A stretch of DNA of 64,000 nucleotides. It comes from CANLBN01 sp965230205 (GTDB lineage Bacteria > Pseudomonadota > Gammaproteobacteria > Pseudomonadales > Cellvibrionaceae). Positions within the stretch are counted from its first letter, which is position 1; the number at the start of each line of letters is the position of its first letter. Below, in pieces: positions 54,292-63,880 of this stretch. The notes under the pieces were generated by a model, which had not been told where the DNA came from, did no database searches, and saw nothing but the letters and a program-made list of their open reading frames with translations. The stretch covers positions 620,001 through 684,000 of the forward strand of contig OZ245996.1 in NCBI GenBank assembly GCA_965230205.1. The letters are read 5' to 3'. Position numbers and translations under genes: made by a program.

Positions 54292-55020
54292 ATGGATAGT
54301 ACAATTCAATCAATCCCTTTAAGCCACCTCGCCATTGCCGCCCTGCCCGTCCTTGGCGTACTGCTGGTTTATATCAAATGGTCACTTAAAACGACCAATG
54401 TAATCTATGCATTGGGTCGAATGCTGATACAACTTCTAATCATCGGCTACTTTTTGGCCTTCATTTTTGAAACAAGGCATGCCTGGGTTATCGTGCTTAT
54501 TCTCTTAGTGATGGTTTTTGCTTCGAGCTGGATTGCTCTAGGGACAGTGGCCGATAAACGCCAATCACTATTTACAGCCTCAATACTCTCTACACTACTT
54601 GGCGGAGGACTGATTTTAGCCATTGTGACACAATTAGTGCTCCAACTAGACCCATGGTATCGGCCGCAATTCATGATCCCACTGGCCGGCATGGTATTCG
54701 CTAATGCAATGAATAGTATCAGCCTTTCTGCAGAACGCCTGAATGCAGAAATCAGTAGAGGGGTTCACTTTGAAGAAGCCCGCAGTACGGCATTTCAAGC
54801 AGCGATGATCCCCATTATCAACTCCTTATTTGCGGTAGGCCTGGTGTCACTACCTGGGATGATGACAGGGCAAATACTATCTGGCGTTTCGCCATTAATT
54901 GCCGCGCGCTATCAAATTATGGTGATGCTTATGATCTTTATTTCTGGCGGTATATCAACAGCAATTTTTCTCACGATGGTAAAAGAAAAATTCAGCAGCC
55001 CTCTGCGACCAGACCTATAA
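54292..55020 (+). CDS. fetB: FetB-like (UPF0014) iron-export ABC permease
   Basis: A 242-residue membrane protein of the UPF0014/FetB family with about seven hydrophobic segments and the family motifs LGRMLIQLLIIGYFL, PLAGMVFANAMNSISLSAERL and RSTAFQAAMIPIINSLFAVGLVSLPGMMTGQILSG. In E. coli FetB pairs with the ATPase FetA (YbbL) to export iron. No ATPase gene is adjacent here: upstream is the divergent DUF1820 gene and downstream the chemoreceptor relic. Partner unknown. Confidence 0.88.
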   Translation: MDSTIQSIPLSHLAIAALPVLGVLLVYIKWSLKTTNVIYALGRMLIQLLIIGYFLAFIFETRHAWVIVLILLVMVFASSWIALGTVADKRQSLFTASILSTLLGGGLILAIVTQLVLQLDPWYRPQFMIPLAGMVFANAMNSISLSAERLNAEISRGVHFEEARSTAFQAAMIPIINSLFAVGLVSLPGMMTGQILSGVSPLIAARYQIMVMLMIFISGGISTAIFLTMVKEKFSSPLRPDL

Positions 55021-55280
55021 TCGAAGATGATTCACTGACGACCCCCGCCACTTAGCAGCCATTCTACGACACCCCATAGTTACCATAGATTCTAGCTTAC
55101 AATATAACGCACCCTACTAAGCTCCATTTCAAAAGCCACTCATTAACAGATAATCGCCATCACAAAACTATACCCTTAACGGCTTTTATAGCAGTGGATA
55201 CATCAAAAGATTTACCTGCTTGACTATAGGATAAATCTATCTATACCTAATAATGAAGGCAATAAAAATGGACGTATTTC

Positions 55281-55602
55281 ATGTTATCAAAATACAAATT
55301 TATCACTACCGGTCTGGCAGTATTTGCATTAGTCATACTTGCACAAGGGCTGGGACAATTTAAAGTAGAACAGATCGTAAAATCCAGCGACCTAGCGCTA
55401 AAAATAGACCTGGTAAAAAGCGTAATATTTCAGTTAAGACAGAACGAAAAAGACTTTTTTGCACGCAATGCAAGCAAAGCCTCAAAAAAACAATTTATTC
55501 TCGCTGCTCATAGTAATGACCACTGTAATGGTCGTGACCTACTGGATTGTCATGAAGGGATTACTATCGATTCCTCCACTCAGCTATACCATTACAAATT
55601 AA
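55281..55602 (+). pseudogene. Remnant of a methyl-accepting chemotaxis receptor
   Basis: A broken chemoreceptor. The frame from the ATG at 55281 gives a first membrane helix (about 7-22) and the start of a helical periplasmic sensor (VIFQLRQNEKDFFARNASKA). From about 55490 the sense continues in the +1 frame, giving a second helix (LLIVMTTVMVVTYWIVMKGL) and then SIPPLSYTITN with a stop at 55600-55602. Most of the sensor domain and the entire cytoplasmic signalling part are missing. The original frame gives a nonsense tail of about 30 residues. It is flanked by 260-bp gene-free spacers. Confidence 0.7.
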
Positions 55603-55869
55603 GCATCCACTGAACACTATGTAGCGCTTTGAGGTTATCGAAAAATACAAAAAGAAGGCCTTACAGGCAAACATACCCTATTGAGAAATCGCTCTCCTGC
55701 AATAGATTCAATCCTATACTGGCAATACTTCTAGGTAAGCAAACCGTCTTCATCGATTCCCGATTAGCCTCTTTTGCTTGATATAGCTCTTATTCAATAT
55801 ATCTGCTGTAAAATCAATCAAACAAGCTCTATAATCGCGCTCCTTAGCGAAATTGTCCAAAGAACCCCA

Positions 55870-57228
55870 ATGACTGACTCAACACCCCAGAAAAAGCTTT
55901 TTATTAAAACTCACGGCTGCCAAATGAATGAATATGATTCATCACGCATGCGCGACCTGCTGGGTGAGTCACATAATATGGTGACGACTGACGACCCTGA
56001 AGAAGCCGATGTATTGTTGATCAATACATGCTCGATCAGAGAAAAAGCCCAAGAGAAGCTTTTTCACCAACTAGGCCGCTGGAAAGATCTTAAGAAGCAA
56101 AACCCTGACTTGGTGATCGGGGTTGGGGGCTGTGTCGCCAGCCAGGAAGGGGATGCCATTGCTGAACGCGCTCCCTTTGTGGACCTGATTTTTGGGCCTC
56201 AAACCCTTCATCGCTTACCCGAAATGATGGAAACCCCTCGGGATAATGGCGCCGTTGTCGTTGATATCAGCTTCCCTGAAATCGAAAAATTTGATCGCTT
56301 ACCTGAACCGGAAGCCGATGGCGTTTCTGCATTTGTCTCGATTATGGAAGGCTGCTCTAAATATTGTACCTTCTGTGTTGTGCCCTATACCCGAGGCGAA
56401 GAAGTCAGCCGCCCGGTAATGGACGTTCTGGCAGAGGTTGCCCACTTGGCAACACAAGGGGTTCGAGAAATTAACTTACTGGGGCAGAATGTCAATGCCT
56501 ACCGAGCTGAAACAGCTGAAGGCCAGACAGTCGACCTTGCCGAGCTCATTACTTATGTCGCAGCCATTGATGGTATTGATCGAATTCGATTTACCACCTC
56601 ACACCCTGTTGAGTTCTCTGACAGTTTAATCGATGTTTACGCTGACGTACCTGAACTAGTGAGCCATATCCACCTACCCGTTCAGAGTGGATCAGACAGG
56701 ATTTTAATGGCTATGAAGCGCGGACATACCGTGTTGGAGTACAAATCCAAGTTGCGTCGCCTTAAAAAGATTCGCCCAGATATCAGCTTTTCCTCAGATT
56801 TCATTATTGGCTTCCCAGGAGAAACCGATCAAGACTTTGAAAAGACGATGAATCTAATCCAGGAAATGGATTTTGATATGTCGTTTAGCTTTATTTATAG
56901 CGCTCGCCCTGGCACTCCAGCAGCCGATTTACCAGATGAAACATCAGAGACCGTAAAAAAACAACGCTTAAAAATACTGCAAGACCGGATTACACAGCAA
57001 TCACAGGCCATTAGCCGCCGCATGGTAGGCAATACCGAAAGAGTACTGGTGAGTGGCTATTCGAAGAAAGACCCAGGACAACTATCTGGGCGTACAGAAA
57101 ATAATCGTGTTGTTAATTTCCGTTACGATAATGCAGACTTGATTGGTAAATTCGCTGATATCCTCATCAAAGAAGCGCTACCCAATTCATTGAGAGGAGA
57201 GTTAATCGCGAGCGAAATCAACGGCTAA
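55870..57228 (+). CDS. miaB: tRNA-2-methylthio-N6-dimethylallyladenosine synthase MiaB
   Basis: A radical-SAM methylthiotransferase that modifies A37 in tRNAs reading UNN codons. From the ATG at 55870 (452 residues) it has the UPF0004 domain with C17, C54 and C88 for the auxiliary cluster (HGCQMNEYDS, INTCSIREKA, GVGGCVASQ), the radical-SAM C162-x3-C166-x2-C169 (CSKYCTFC), and a TRAM domain at the end. An open frame reaches back to 55774 but without similarity. A TATAAT at 55830 fits a promoter for this gene. It begins the classical miaB-ybeZ-ybeY-corC-lnt set. Confidence 0.96.
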   Translation: MTDSTPQKKLFIKTHGCQMNEYDSSRMRDLLGESHNMVTTDDPEEADVLLINTCSIREKAQEKLFHQLGRWKDLKKQNPDLVIGVGGCVASQEGDAIAERAPFVDLIFGPQTLHRLPEMMETPRDNGAVVVDISFPEIEKFDRLPEPEADGVSAFVSIMEGCSKYCTFCVVPYTRGEEVSRPVMDVLAEVAHLATQGVREINLLGQNVNAYRAETAEGQTVDLAELITYVAAIDGIDRIRFTTSHPVEFSDSLIDVYADVPELVSHIHLPVQSGSDRILMAMKRGHTVLEYKSKLRRLKKIRPDISFSSDFIIGFPGETDQDFEKTMNLIQEMDFDMSFSFIYSARPGTPAADLPDETSETVKKQRLKILQDRITQQSQAISRRMVGNTERVLVSGYSKKDPGQLSGRTENNRVVNFRYDNADLIGKFADILIKEALPNSLRGELIASEING

Positions 57229-57382
57229 GAAATGAGGCAAGACGATTAAATTGTGCTTCTTTGCCCATAAGCTCTTAACCCCTTATCAATTAACTCTTTG
57301 CCCATTAGCTCTTTCTATTAACATGGATCATCTTATCCGGTAATATAGAGTAAATTTTAAACACTAAGGTTGCCTGACACTT

Positions 57383-58399
57383 TTGACTACCCCAAGCGCT
57401 TCTAGCCCAATTACCACTGAAAGCAGTGAATCCAACTTACATCTAAGCACTGCATCTACTCAAGAACTAGCGAACCTCTGCGGGCAATTCAATGCCCATC
57501 TTCAGCAAATAGAACAACGCCTCGACGTCAACATTCTGAATCGTGGAGAACACTTTTCTATTCGTGGCCCACAAGAAGAGAAAATAGAGGCCGCGAGACA
57601 AATACTGGAAAGCCTGTTTAATGAAATTCAGCAAGGCAATGAAGCCACACCTGATAAAGTACATTTGTTGATTCAGCAATTCCACCCTGAAAACCACCCA
57701 GACAATGATACTGAAGATGATCGAAGCTTTGATTCGCTGACGGTTATTCGCACCAAAAAAGGGACAGTTAAACCCAGAGGAAGAAATCAGAAGCGCTACG
57801 TACATTCAGTGCTTACTCACGACATTAACTTTGGTGTTGGCCCTGCTGGCACCGGGAAAACCTACCTTGCTGTCGCTTGTGCTGTACAGGCATTAATCAG
57901 TGATGAAATCGAACGTATTTTGCTAGTGCGCCCCGCAGTTGAAGCAGGCGAAAAGCTAGGGTTTTTACCAGGTGACCTTTCTCAAAAAGTCGATCCTTAC
58001 CTACGCCCTCTCTACGATGCCCTTTATGAGATGCTAGGGTTTGAGACAGTGGATAAGCTCATCGAACGCAATATTATTGAAGTGGCGCCTTTAGCCTATA
58101 TGCGTGGCCGAACACTTAATAACTCTTTTGTTATCTTAGACGAGAGCCAAAATACAACTCGCGAGCAAATGAAAATGTTCCTGACTCGCATTGGCTTTGG
58201 CACAACGGCGGTTATCAATGGCGACCCCACCCAAATCGACTTACCTCGAGGGCAACCTTCTGGCCTCAAACATGCCGTTGAGGTGCTCAGTGGAGTTGAA
58301 GGCATTAGTTTTACGATGTTTACATCAAAAGATATCGTGCGCCACCCTCTGGTTCAGAGAATAGTGGACGCCTATGAGAAATCTGACACGAGCTCATGA
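57383..58399 (+). CDS. ybeZ: PhoH-like ATPase YbeZ
   Basis: A 338-residue PhoH-family P-loop ATPase, with an N-terminal KH-like part (about 30-130), Walker A GPAGTGKT at 153-160 and Walker B-like FVILDESQNTT. YbeZ works with YbeY in rRNA and ribosome quality control. The gene overlaps ybeY by 4 bp. The start is a TTG with only a weak upstream ribosome site, so the true start may be slightly different. It is the second gene of the miaB-ybeZ-ybeY-corC-lnt cluster. Confidence 0.95.
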   Translation: MTTPSASSPITTESSESNLHLSTASTQELANLCGQFNAHLQQIEQRLDVNILNRGEHFSIRGPQEEKIEAARQILESLFNEIQQGNEATPDKVHLLIQQFHPENHPDNDTEDDRSFDSLTVIRTKKGTVKPRGRNQKRYVHSVLTHDINFGVGPAGTGKTYLAVACAVQALISDEIERILLVRPAVEAGEKLGFLPGDLSQKVDPYLRPLYDALYEMLGFETVDKLIERNIIEVAPLAYMRGRTLNNSFVILDESQNTTREQMKMFLTRIGFGTTAVINGDPTQIDLPRGQPSGLKHAVEVLSGVEGISFTMFTSKDIVRHPLVQRIVDAYEKSDTSS

Positions 58400-58863
58400 T
58401 TTCAGTTGATCTACAAACTGCCAGCACAATGAAAGGCGTCCCGACTGAAGATTTGCTGGCAGAATGGGTTAAGGTGGCGATAGAAGGAAGCAGTGTCAAT
58501 CAAGCCAACGATATTGAAGTCAGCATTCGAATCGTGGACAAAGAAGAAAGCCAAGCTCTGAACGCTCAATATCGAGGAAAGGATAAGCCCACCAATGTAC
58601 TGTCTTTCCCAGCTGAATTCCCTGAAGGCGTTGATATTCCATTTTTAGGTGACTTAGTTATTTGTGCTCCTATTGTCTTAGAAGAAGCCAGAATACAAAA
58701 AAAAGAAGCCCTGGCCCATTGGACTCATATGGTTATTCATGGAACCTTACATTTACTAGGCTATGACCATATCGAAGAACAAGAAGCAGAAATGATGGAA
58801 GCATTGGAAACTAAGCTATTGGAGTCTCAAGGGTACTCATGCCCCTATATTTTAGTGGATTAG
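58396..58863 (+). CDS. ybeY: Endoribonuclease YbeY
   Basis: A 155-residue metal-dependent RNase that processes 16S rRNA 3' ends. The zinc signature HGTLHLLGYDH is at 115-125 (H115, H119, H125), preceded by KPTNVLSFPAEFPEG. It overlaps ybeZ by 4 bp and is followed by corC after 114 bp. Full family length. Confidence 0.97.
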   Translation: MISVDLQTASTMKGVPTEDLLAEWVKVAIEGSSVNQANDIEVSIRIVDKEESQALNAQYRGKDKPTNVLSFPAEFPEGVDIPFLGDLVICAPIVLEEARIQKKEALAHWTHMVIHGTLHLLGYDHIEEQEAEMMEALETKLLESQGYSCPYILVD

Positions 58864-58977
58864 TCAAAATAGGGGCTTTATGGTCACTACAGCATCAAAA
58901 ATACTCAAACAACAAAGGTAGACGGCGTCGACAGTCGCTGATAACATTTGCTTCCCAGTGGCTAACAACGATTATTA

Positions 58978-59820
58978 ATGAGCGACGAACCCCCAAGTAG
59001 CAACCAGGATAAATCCTGGCTTGATCGTCTGGTTTCCTCCTTTACCAGCGAACCTAAATCTCAAGAAGAACTCCTCGACATCATTCGTGAGGCTGCCGAT
59101 AAGCAATTGTTAGATCAAGAAGCGCTTGGCATCATTCAGGGTGCGCTGGGTGTCTCTGATCTACATGCTCGGGAAATTATGATCCCCAGAGCCCAGATGG
59201 TCACCGTAAACTATGATGAGACTCCTGAGGAATTTTTGCCCAAAGTCATTGAGTCGGGACACTCCCGCTTTCCAATCATTGGAGAAAATGGCGATGATGT
59301 TAAAGGTATATTATTGGCAAAAGATCTATTGCCTTTAATCTTGAAAGGACATGATAACTTCACACTGGAATCCGTTATTCGGACCGCCACTATTATTCCG
59401 GAAAGTAAACGGCTGAATATTCTCTTGCGCGAATTTCGTGAAAACCGCTATCACATGGCACTCGTTATTGATGAATACGGTGGCATCTCCGGGTTAATCA
59501 CAATCGAAGATATTCTGGAAGAAATTGTTGGTGAGATCAGCGATGAAACCGATGAAGACAGCGATGATGTTTTTATTCGCAAAGTCGATGACCACGATTA
59601 TATTATTAAAGCACTAACCCCTATTGAAGACTTTAACAGCTATTTCAAAACGAAATTTAGCGATGAAGAATTCGATACCATCGGTGGATTAGTGATGCAG
59701 AACTTTGGCCATTTGCCGCAAAGGAATGAAATGACAAGCCTTGATAATTTCGAATTTCGCGTACTCTATTCTGATAATCGACAAATTCACTTGTTACGGC
59801 TTACCTTGCCTGAAGCATAG
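58978..59820 (+). CDS. ybeX: CorC/YbeX CBS-domain transporter-associated protein
   Basis: A 280-residue cytoplasmic protein with two CBS domains (about 65-185; IMIPRAQMVTVNYDETPEEF, SRFPIIGENGDDVKGILLAKDLL, ALVIDEYGGISGLITIEDILEEIVGEI) and a CorC_HlyC C-terminal domain (about 200-278). It is implicated in magnesium/cobalt handling and, through its operon, in ribosome metabolism. It is followed 29 bp later by lnt, the usual order. Confidence 0.95.
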   Translation: MSDEPPSSNQDKSWLDRLVSSFTSEPKSQEELLDIIREAADKQLLDQEALGIIQGALGVSDLHAREIMIPRAQMVTVNYDETPEEFLPKVIESGHSRFPIIGENGDDVKGILLAKDLLPLILKGHDNFTLESVIRTATIIPESKRLNILLREFRENRYHMALVIDEYGGISGLITIEDILEEIVGEISDETDEDSDDVFIRKVDDHDYIIKALTPIEDFNSYFKTKFSDEEFDTIGGLVMQNFGHLPQRNEMTSLDNFEFRVLYSDNRQIHLLRLTLPEA

Positions 59821-59849
59821 AAGCTGTTCGCAAAACTACGTTTACTATT

Positions 59850-61361
59850 ATGCACCCAACACTTTTATTGTTACTTAGTGCGATTAGCGGTGCACTCACC
59901 ACACTAGCTATTCCACCCTATACTTATTGGTGGTTAGCTCCCATAACTCTAGCAATATTTGCTTATAATTTGCACCAGCAAGAGTTAAAGAAAACATTAT
60001 TTTTACACGCTTTTTTATTTGGCTTAGGTTTTTTTGGCACGGGCACGTCCTGGGTTTTTGTCAGCATTTATCAATTTGGTTCAACATCATTACCATTAGC
60101 AGTGATAATGACATCACTATTTGTTATTACTGTCGCCGCTTTTTTTGCCCTGCCATTCTGCGGTTTAGGGTATTTTAAAAATAACGCATGGCGGCTATTA
60201 CTTGGCTTTCCTCTATTCTGGGTACTCAGCGAATGGTTACGCAGCTGGGTTCTCACTGGCTTCCCATGGCTATATCTTGGCTATGGATACATTGAAACAC
60301 CATTAGTCAGCTGGGCACCTGTAGGCGGCGTGTTGTTCGTCAGTCTCATTAGCGCATTTATCAGCAGCGCACTTTGTATTTTATTTTTAAACTCAGCCGA
60401 TCAAAAAATCAAGTTGCTCTCTGTAATCACCGTCGCTATTTTCTGGGCCGAAGGCTCTGCATTAAAATCACATGAATGGACAGAGCCTGAGGGCGACCCC
60501 ATTAGTGTAGGGATAGTACAGCCTAATATCCCACAGGAATTAAAATGGTCTCCTGAGTTCCGAGAACCAACATTGGAAATCCTGACTCTGTTATCTGAAG
60601 ATTTATGGAAAAATGATCTTATTGTATGGCCCGAGGCAGCAATTCCTGATGTATATTTTCAAGCAGAAGCGTTTTTAAATTATTTAGACGAACACGCTTT
60701 AAATAGTAACACTAGCTTGATAACTGGAATCTTGTACGATGACAGAAATCAACAGAAATATTTTAATAGCCTTGTAGGTTTAGGGAATTCCGAAGGATTA
60801 TATTTCAAACAAAGGCTGGTTCCATTTGGAGAATATGTCCCGTTGGAATCCTGGCTAAGAGGGCTTATTGCTTTTTTCAATCTACCCACTTCGTTTATAG
60901 CTGCAGGCGGGAATGATCAAACAGCAATTAGAGCTGGCAACTATAAGATTACCAGTTCTATCTGTTACGAAATTGTCTACCCTGCACTAGTCGCTGAGCA
61001 AGCTAAAAATTCCAGCGCAATTATAACTGTCAGCAATGATGCTTGGTTTGGAAAATCCATTGGCCCCTTGCAACATTTTCATATGGCGAGAATGCGAGCC
61101 ATCGAAACAGGACGTTATGTTGTTCGCGGTACGAATAATGGGGTCAGCGCTATCATTGGGCCAAATGGATCTATCAAGCAGCAAAGTGAACAATTTATTC
61201 GCACAAGCATTAGTGGAGAAATAGTGCCCATGCAAGGGAATACACCTTACCTTATTTGGCGCAATTATTTTATTCTCGCTATTCTCAGTCTACTACTTAT
61301 AGGTTTAACGATATTGAATCATCCTGCTAGAAACAAAGATGAATTCATAGAAAGACTGTAA
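59850..61361 (+). CDS. lnt: Apolipoprotein N-acyltransferase Lnt
   Basis: Adds the third acyl chain to the N-terminal cysteine of lipoproteins in the inner membrane. At 503 residues it has an N-terminal membrane part of about six helices (1-195), a nitrilase-like periplasmic domain with the catalytic triad E262 (WPEAAIPD), K320 (YFKQRLVPFGEY) and C372 (SICYEIVYP), and a final helix at about 473-490. The lipoproteins in this window (CHRD and OmpA types) would be substrates. It ends the miaB-lnt cluster. Confidence 0.97.
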   Translation: MHPTLLLLLSAISGALTTLAIPPYTYWWLAPITLAIFAYNLHQQELKKTLFLHAFLFGLGFFGTGTSWVFVSIYQFGSTSLPLAVIMTSLFVITVAAFFALPFCGLGYFKNNAWRLLLGFPLFWVLSEWLRSWVLTGFPWLYLGYGYIETPLVSWAPVGGVLFVSLISAFISSALCILFLNSADQKIKLLSVITVAIFWAEGSALKSHEWTEPEGDPISVGIVQPNIPQELKWSPEFREPTLEILTLLSEDLWKNDLIVWPEAAIPDVYFQAEAFLNYLDEHALNSNTSLITGILYDDRNQQKYFNSLVGLGNSEGLYFKQRLVPFGEYVPLESWLRGLIAFFNLPTSFIAAGGNDQTAIRAGNYKITSSICYEIVYPALVAEQAKNSSAIITVSNDAWFGKSIGPLQHFHMARMRAIETGRYVVRGTNNGVSAIIGPNGSIKQQSEQFIRTSISGEIVPMQGNTPYLIWRNYFILAILSLLLIGLTILNHPARNKDEFIERL

Positions 61362-61369
61362 GCTTATCT

Positions 61370-61810
61370 TTAGCCGACATTCGATGTCTGATCATTTCCA
61401 GCAATCATTCTTTGATAGTATTGCTTTTGCTGATCTGACAAGGGATAACATTGCGACTCTAGGGGCGTATTCCCTACCCAATGAAACTTCCAGCCATACC
61501 AACACTCCGTATCAGTTTCCTTGTCACGCAATTCAACAACAGAGAACTTTTTTACTTGTCGGCTAAAACGTTCTCGCAATTGATAGACAATATGTTCTGC
61601 ATTTTTCTTAAAAATAGATGAGTGCATATTAGCAGGTAGCGCGACCAATGTGCACACATGATCTTTAGTAATAGAAAATGGATGCACGAGCAAATTAGTA
61701 CCTTGACCGAGGCGATTGCGCACAATTGTGGACTCAAAAGGGTATACGCTATTTATCATTCTCTGCAACTCCGTAATGATTATGACATCGTCGTCCAAAC
61801 GAAACATCAA
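61370..61810 (-). CDS. Uncharacterised protein
   Basis: A 146-residue soluble protein that I do not recognise. It has no signal peptide or membrane helix. Aromatic residues are clustered in the C-terminal half (ECWYGWKFHWVGN, KQYYQRMI), and the middle has VCTLVALPANMHSSIFKKNAEHI. The codon use looks like the neighbours' and the frame is not overlapped by another gene, which supports it being real. It is convergent with lnt and 9 bp from its stop. Confidence 0.55.
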   Translation of the reverse strand: MMFRLDDDVIIITELQRMINSVYPFESTIVRNRLGQGTNLLVHPFSITKDHVCTLVALPANMHSSIFKKNAEHIVYQLRERFSRQVKKFSVVELRDKETDTECWYGWKFHWVGNTPLESQCYPLSDQQKQYYQRMIAGNDQTSNVG

Positions 61811-61980
61811 ATAAGATAAGTATGCTATTTTTATTATTGTAATACTAAAATCAAGTTCACAAAGTATAGACTAAAAACAACAATAATGAATTTAAAATAA
61901 CAATAAATTATTATAAGTTTATTACTTAAACTAATTAATTGTTACATGCAAAAAAACAAAAACTGTCCCAAAGGTAATCA

Positions 61981-62958
61981 CTACCCTTCAAGTAGCCACT
62001 GCTCCATATCTTGCTTTTGCCAATTACTTAATAAAGCCAAGCCGCCATCAGAAACAGCCCAATAGCTGTCTATTATATCCGTCATCAAATCAAAAATATT
62101 TTCACTTTTAACAGCAATTTTAGGCGAATCGATAATATCCTTATTAATCTTATCGATTAACAAATCCAGCTTATACCCATAGGTTCTAATCGTTAACAAA
62201 GCAGGCAAATTAATAGTTATTCTTTTTTGTAAATAATCAGCAGATTCAACAATAGCTTGTTTTTTTTGCCTAACACATTTCAATAGGTAATTTAGTTTAT
62301 TTTTTTGTTCTATTTCACAATAACCGGTTGCTGCAGCATGGACAGAAAGAGCTCGCACCTTACCCAACATTTCAATAAAGCGAGGCAATTGATTACTTGA
62401 AAAAAACAACAATGACTGATAGTTATTTTTAATATCAGGTGTAGTCTCTTCAGTTTTTTCTCCCAAAATATCAGAAATCGTCACTATAAATGGCTGTTTA
62501 ACTTTTTCAGTTAATTTAGTGATCAATGACAGCAACTGCTCAACAAAATGAGAATGAAGCTCATAATTTTCTAACACCGAATCATCCTGCCAATTATCCT
62601 GAATAGTATTCCAAGCATAATGCAACTGCTCAACATCACTTTCAGTCAAACATTCTCTAGGAGGATGGGCAAACGTAACAATTAATTTTACTCGTCGAGC
62701 CAATTGTTCTTGTAAACGATCAAACTCATGAAGAAAACTTCGATTACCAGCCAGTAAACCCATACTATAACCACGGTGACGCTGAACACCTCGGCAGAGA
62801 TAAGCTAATTGCTCAATAAGAGAGAACAAAGCAACTCTCTCTTCAAGAGCTTTCGATATATCAAGCACTGAATCATTCAAATTAACTGTTTGGGCACTCG
62901 AATCAATAAAAGGGATAACAATGGGTGAGTTACAGGAAGAAATAACATTTTTCGACAT
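61981..62958 (-). CDS. Soluble helical protein resembling a nitrate/nitrite-sensor (NIT-like) domain
   Basis: A helical protein of about 325 residues from the ATG at 62958. The segment LCRGVQRHRGYSMGLLAGNRSF resembles the Q-x-x-RG-x-S-x-x motif of NIT domains, but there is no membrane helix and no output domain. The rest is long amphipathic helices. Upstream in-frame starts exist to 63051, but their residues look unlike coding sequence and no ribosome site is clear for any start. Function unknown; a role as a stand-alone ligand sensor is inference. Confidence 0.55.
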   Translation of the reverse strand: MSKNVISSCNSPIVIPFIDSSAQTVNLNDSVLDISKALEERVALFSLIEQLAYLCRGVQRHRGYSMGLLAGNRSFLHEFDRLQEQLARRVKLIVTFAHPPRECLTESDVEQLHYAWNTIQDNWQDDSVLENYELHSHFVEQLLSLITKLTEKVKQPFIVTISDILGEKTEETTPDIKNNYQSLLFFSSNQLPRFIEMLGKVRALSVHAAATGYCEIEQKNKLNYLLKCVRQKKQAIVESADYLQKRITINLPALLTIRTYGYKLDLLIDKINKDIIDSPKIAVKSENIFDLMTDIIDSYWAVSDGGLALLSNWQKQDMEQWLLEG

Positions 62959-63112
62959 AGTGATACAGTAACAACCGTTAATAAGCTCAATTAGACTATT
63001 TAACGGCCATACAATATACATACCAAAAATAACTTCCGTGATATTCCGCAATTATACGAATTATTAGAGGGGAGCCCACCAATAATTGCACCAATATACA
63101 GCAAGCAAAGAA

Positions 63113-63880
63113 CTATTTTTGTGCAAAGAAAGCACGAGCTCGGTAAAAAGCCAGCCCTAAATATTCATGAATCGCTATACGGCTCTTATTAAGTGCCGAT
63201 GCAGTAGGAAGCCAATCATTCAACCAGTTATTATCCCCACTGAAAAAACCTGTTGGCATAGGCACCACTTGCACCTTTGCTTGCTCAAATGCATATATCG
63301 CACGACGCATATGATAAGCATGAGTGACCAGGATAACTTTTTCGATCTCTTTTATATTGAGTAAAGCGGCTGTTTTTTGTGCATTTTGCCATGTATCTCT
63401 ACTATTGCCCTCTTGCCAGACATGGGCAACTCCAAACTCTTCCTCTAATACCTTAGTCGCTATTGCCGCTTCTGATAATTCTTCATAAGGATAAACAGTC
63501 CCTCCCGACGCAATAACCGGCAATTGATATTCCTTTGCAAGGCGAGCACCATAGCGCAACCGCCAAAGAGAGTGATAACTCACCTGATCCTCTCCCCCAT
63601 ATTCTGGGGTGTTACGTTCTCGCCCCCCACCCAGAACAACAATTGCCTCAACGTCTGAAAGGTTTCTTTGGTTTGCCTGACTCACATAAGGCGCTTCTAA
63701 CCAAACAAATAGCTTCGAACTAACAATAGGCAGAGAAAAAGCCGCAAGGCTTGCCCAAGCCAAAAACATAAGGAAACGCGAGGTAATTTTCCGACGCTTC
63801 CACAACATAAGGCTAACAGCCACCATAACCAGTTGTAATGCAGGTGGTAAAAGTAAAGTTTTTAGTAAAGTAATGATCAA
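63113..63880 (-). CDS. ElyC/YdcF-family (DUF218) membrane protein
   Basis: A 255-residue DUF218 protein with two N-terminal membrane helices (about 5-27 and 35-52) and a DUF218 domain with AIVVLGGGRERN (79-90), LRYGARLAKEYQLPVIASGG, SRDTWQNA and VTHAYHMRRAIYAFEQ. This arrangement matches ElyC (YcbC), which affects envelope peptidoglycan and lipid carriers, rather than the shorter YdcF. It stands alone on the minus strand near the window edge. Confidence 0.88.
   Translation of the reverse strand: MIITLLKTLLLPPALQLVMVAVSLMLWKRRKITSRFLMFLAWASLAAFSLPIVSSKLFVWLEAPYVSQANQRNLSDVEAIVVLGGGRERNTPEYGGEDQVSYHSLWRLRYGARLAKEYQLPVIASGGTVYPYEELSEAAIATKVLEEEFGVAHVWQEGNSRDTWQNAQKTAALLNIKEIEKVILVTHAYHMRRAIYAFEQAKVQVVPMPTGFFSGDNNWLNDWLPTASALNKSRIAIHEYLGLAFYRARAFFAQK

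Noticed and set aside
54145..54309. N-terminal extension of the DUF1820 protein
   Set aside because: It overlaps the start of fetB, has no family similarity, and the ATG at 54144 begins the conserved MSSKPVYK.
55281..55613. A 110-residue membrane protein
   Set aside because: The second half is better explained as a frameshifted chemoreceptor helix, so it is listed as a pseudogene.
55774..55869. N-terminal extension of MiaB in the open frame
   Set aside because: The residues have no similarity to the family, the TATAAT at 55830 lies inside, and MiaB proteins start at the MTDS-like position.
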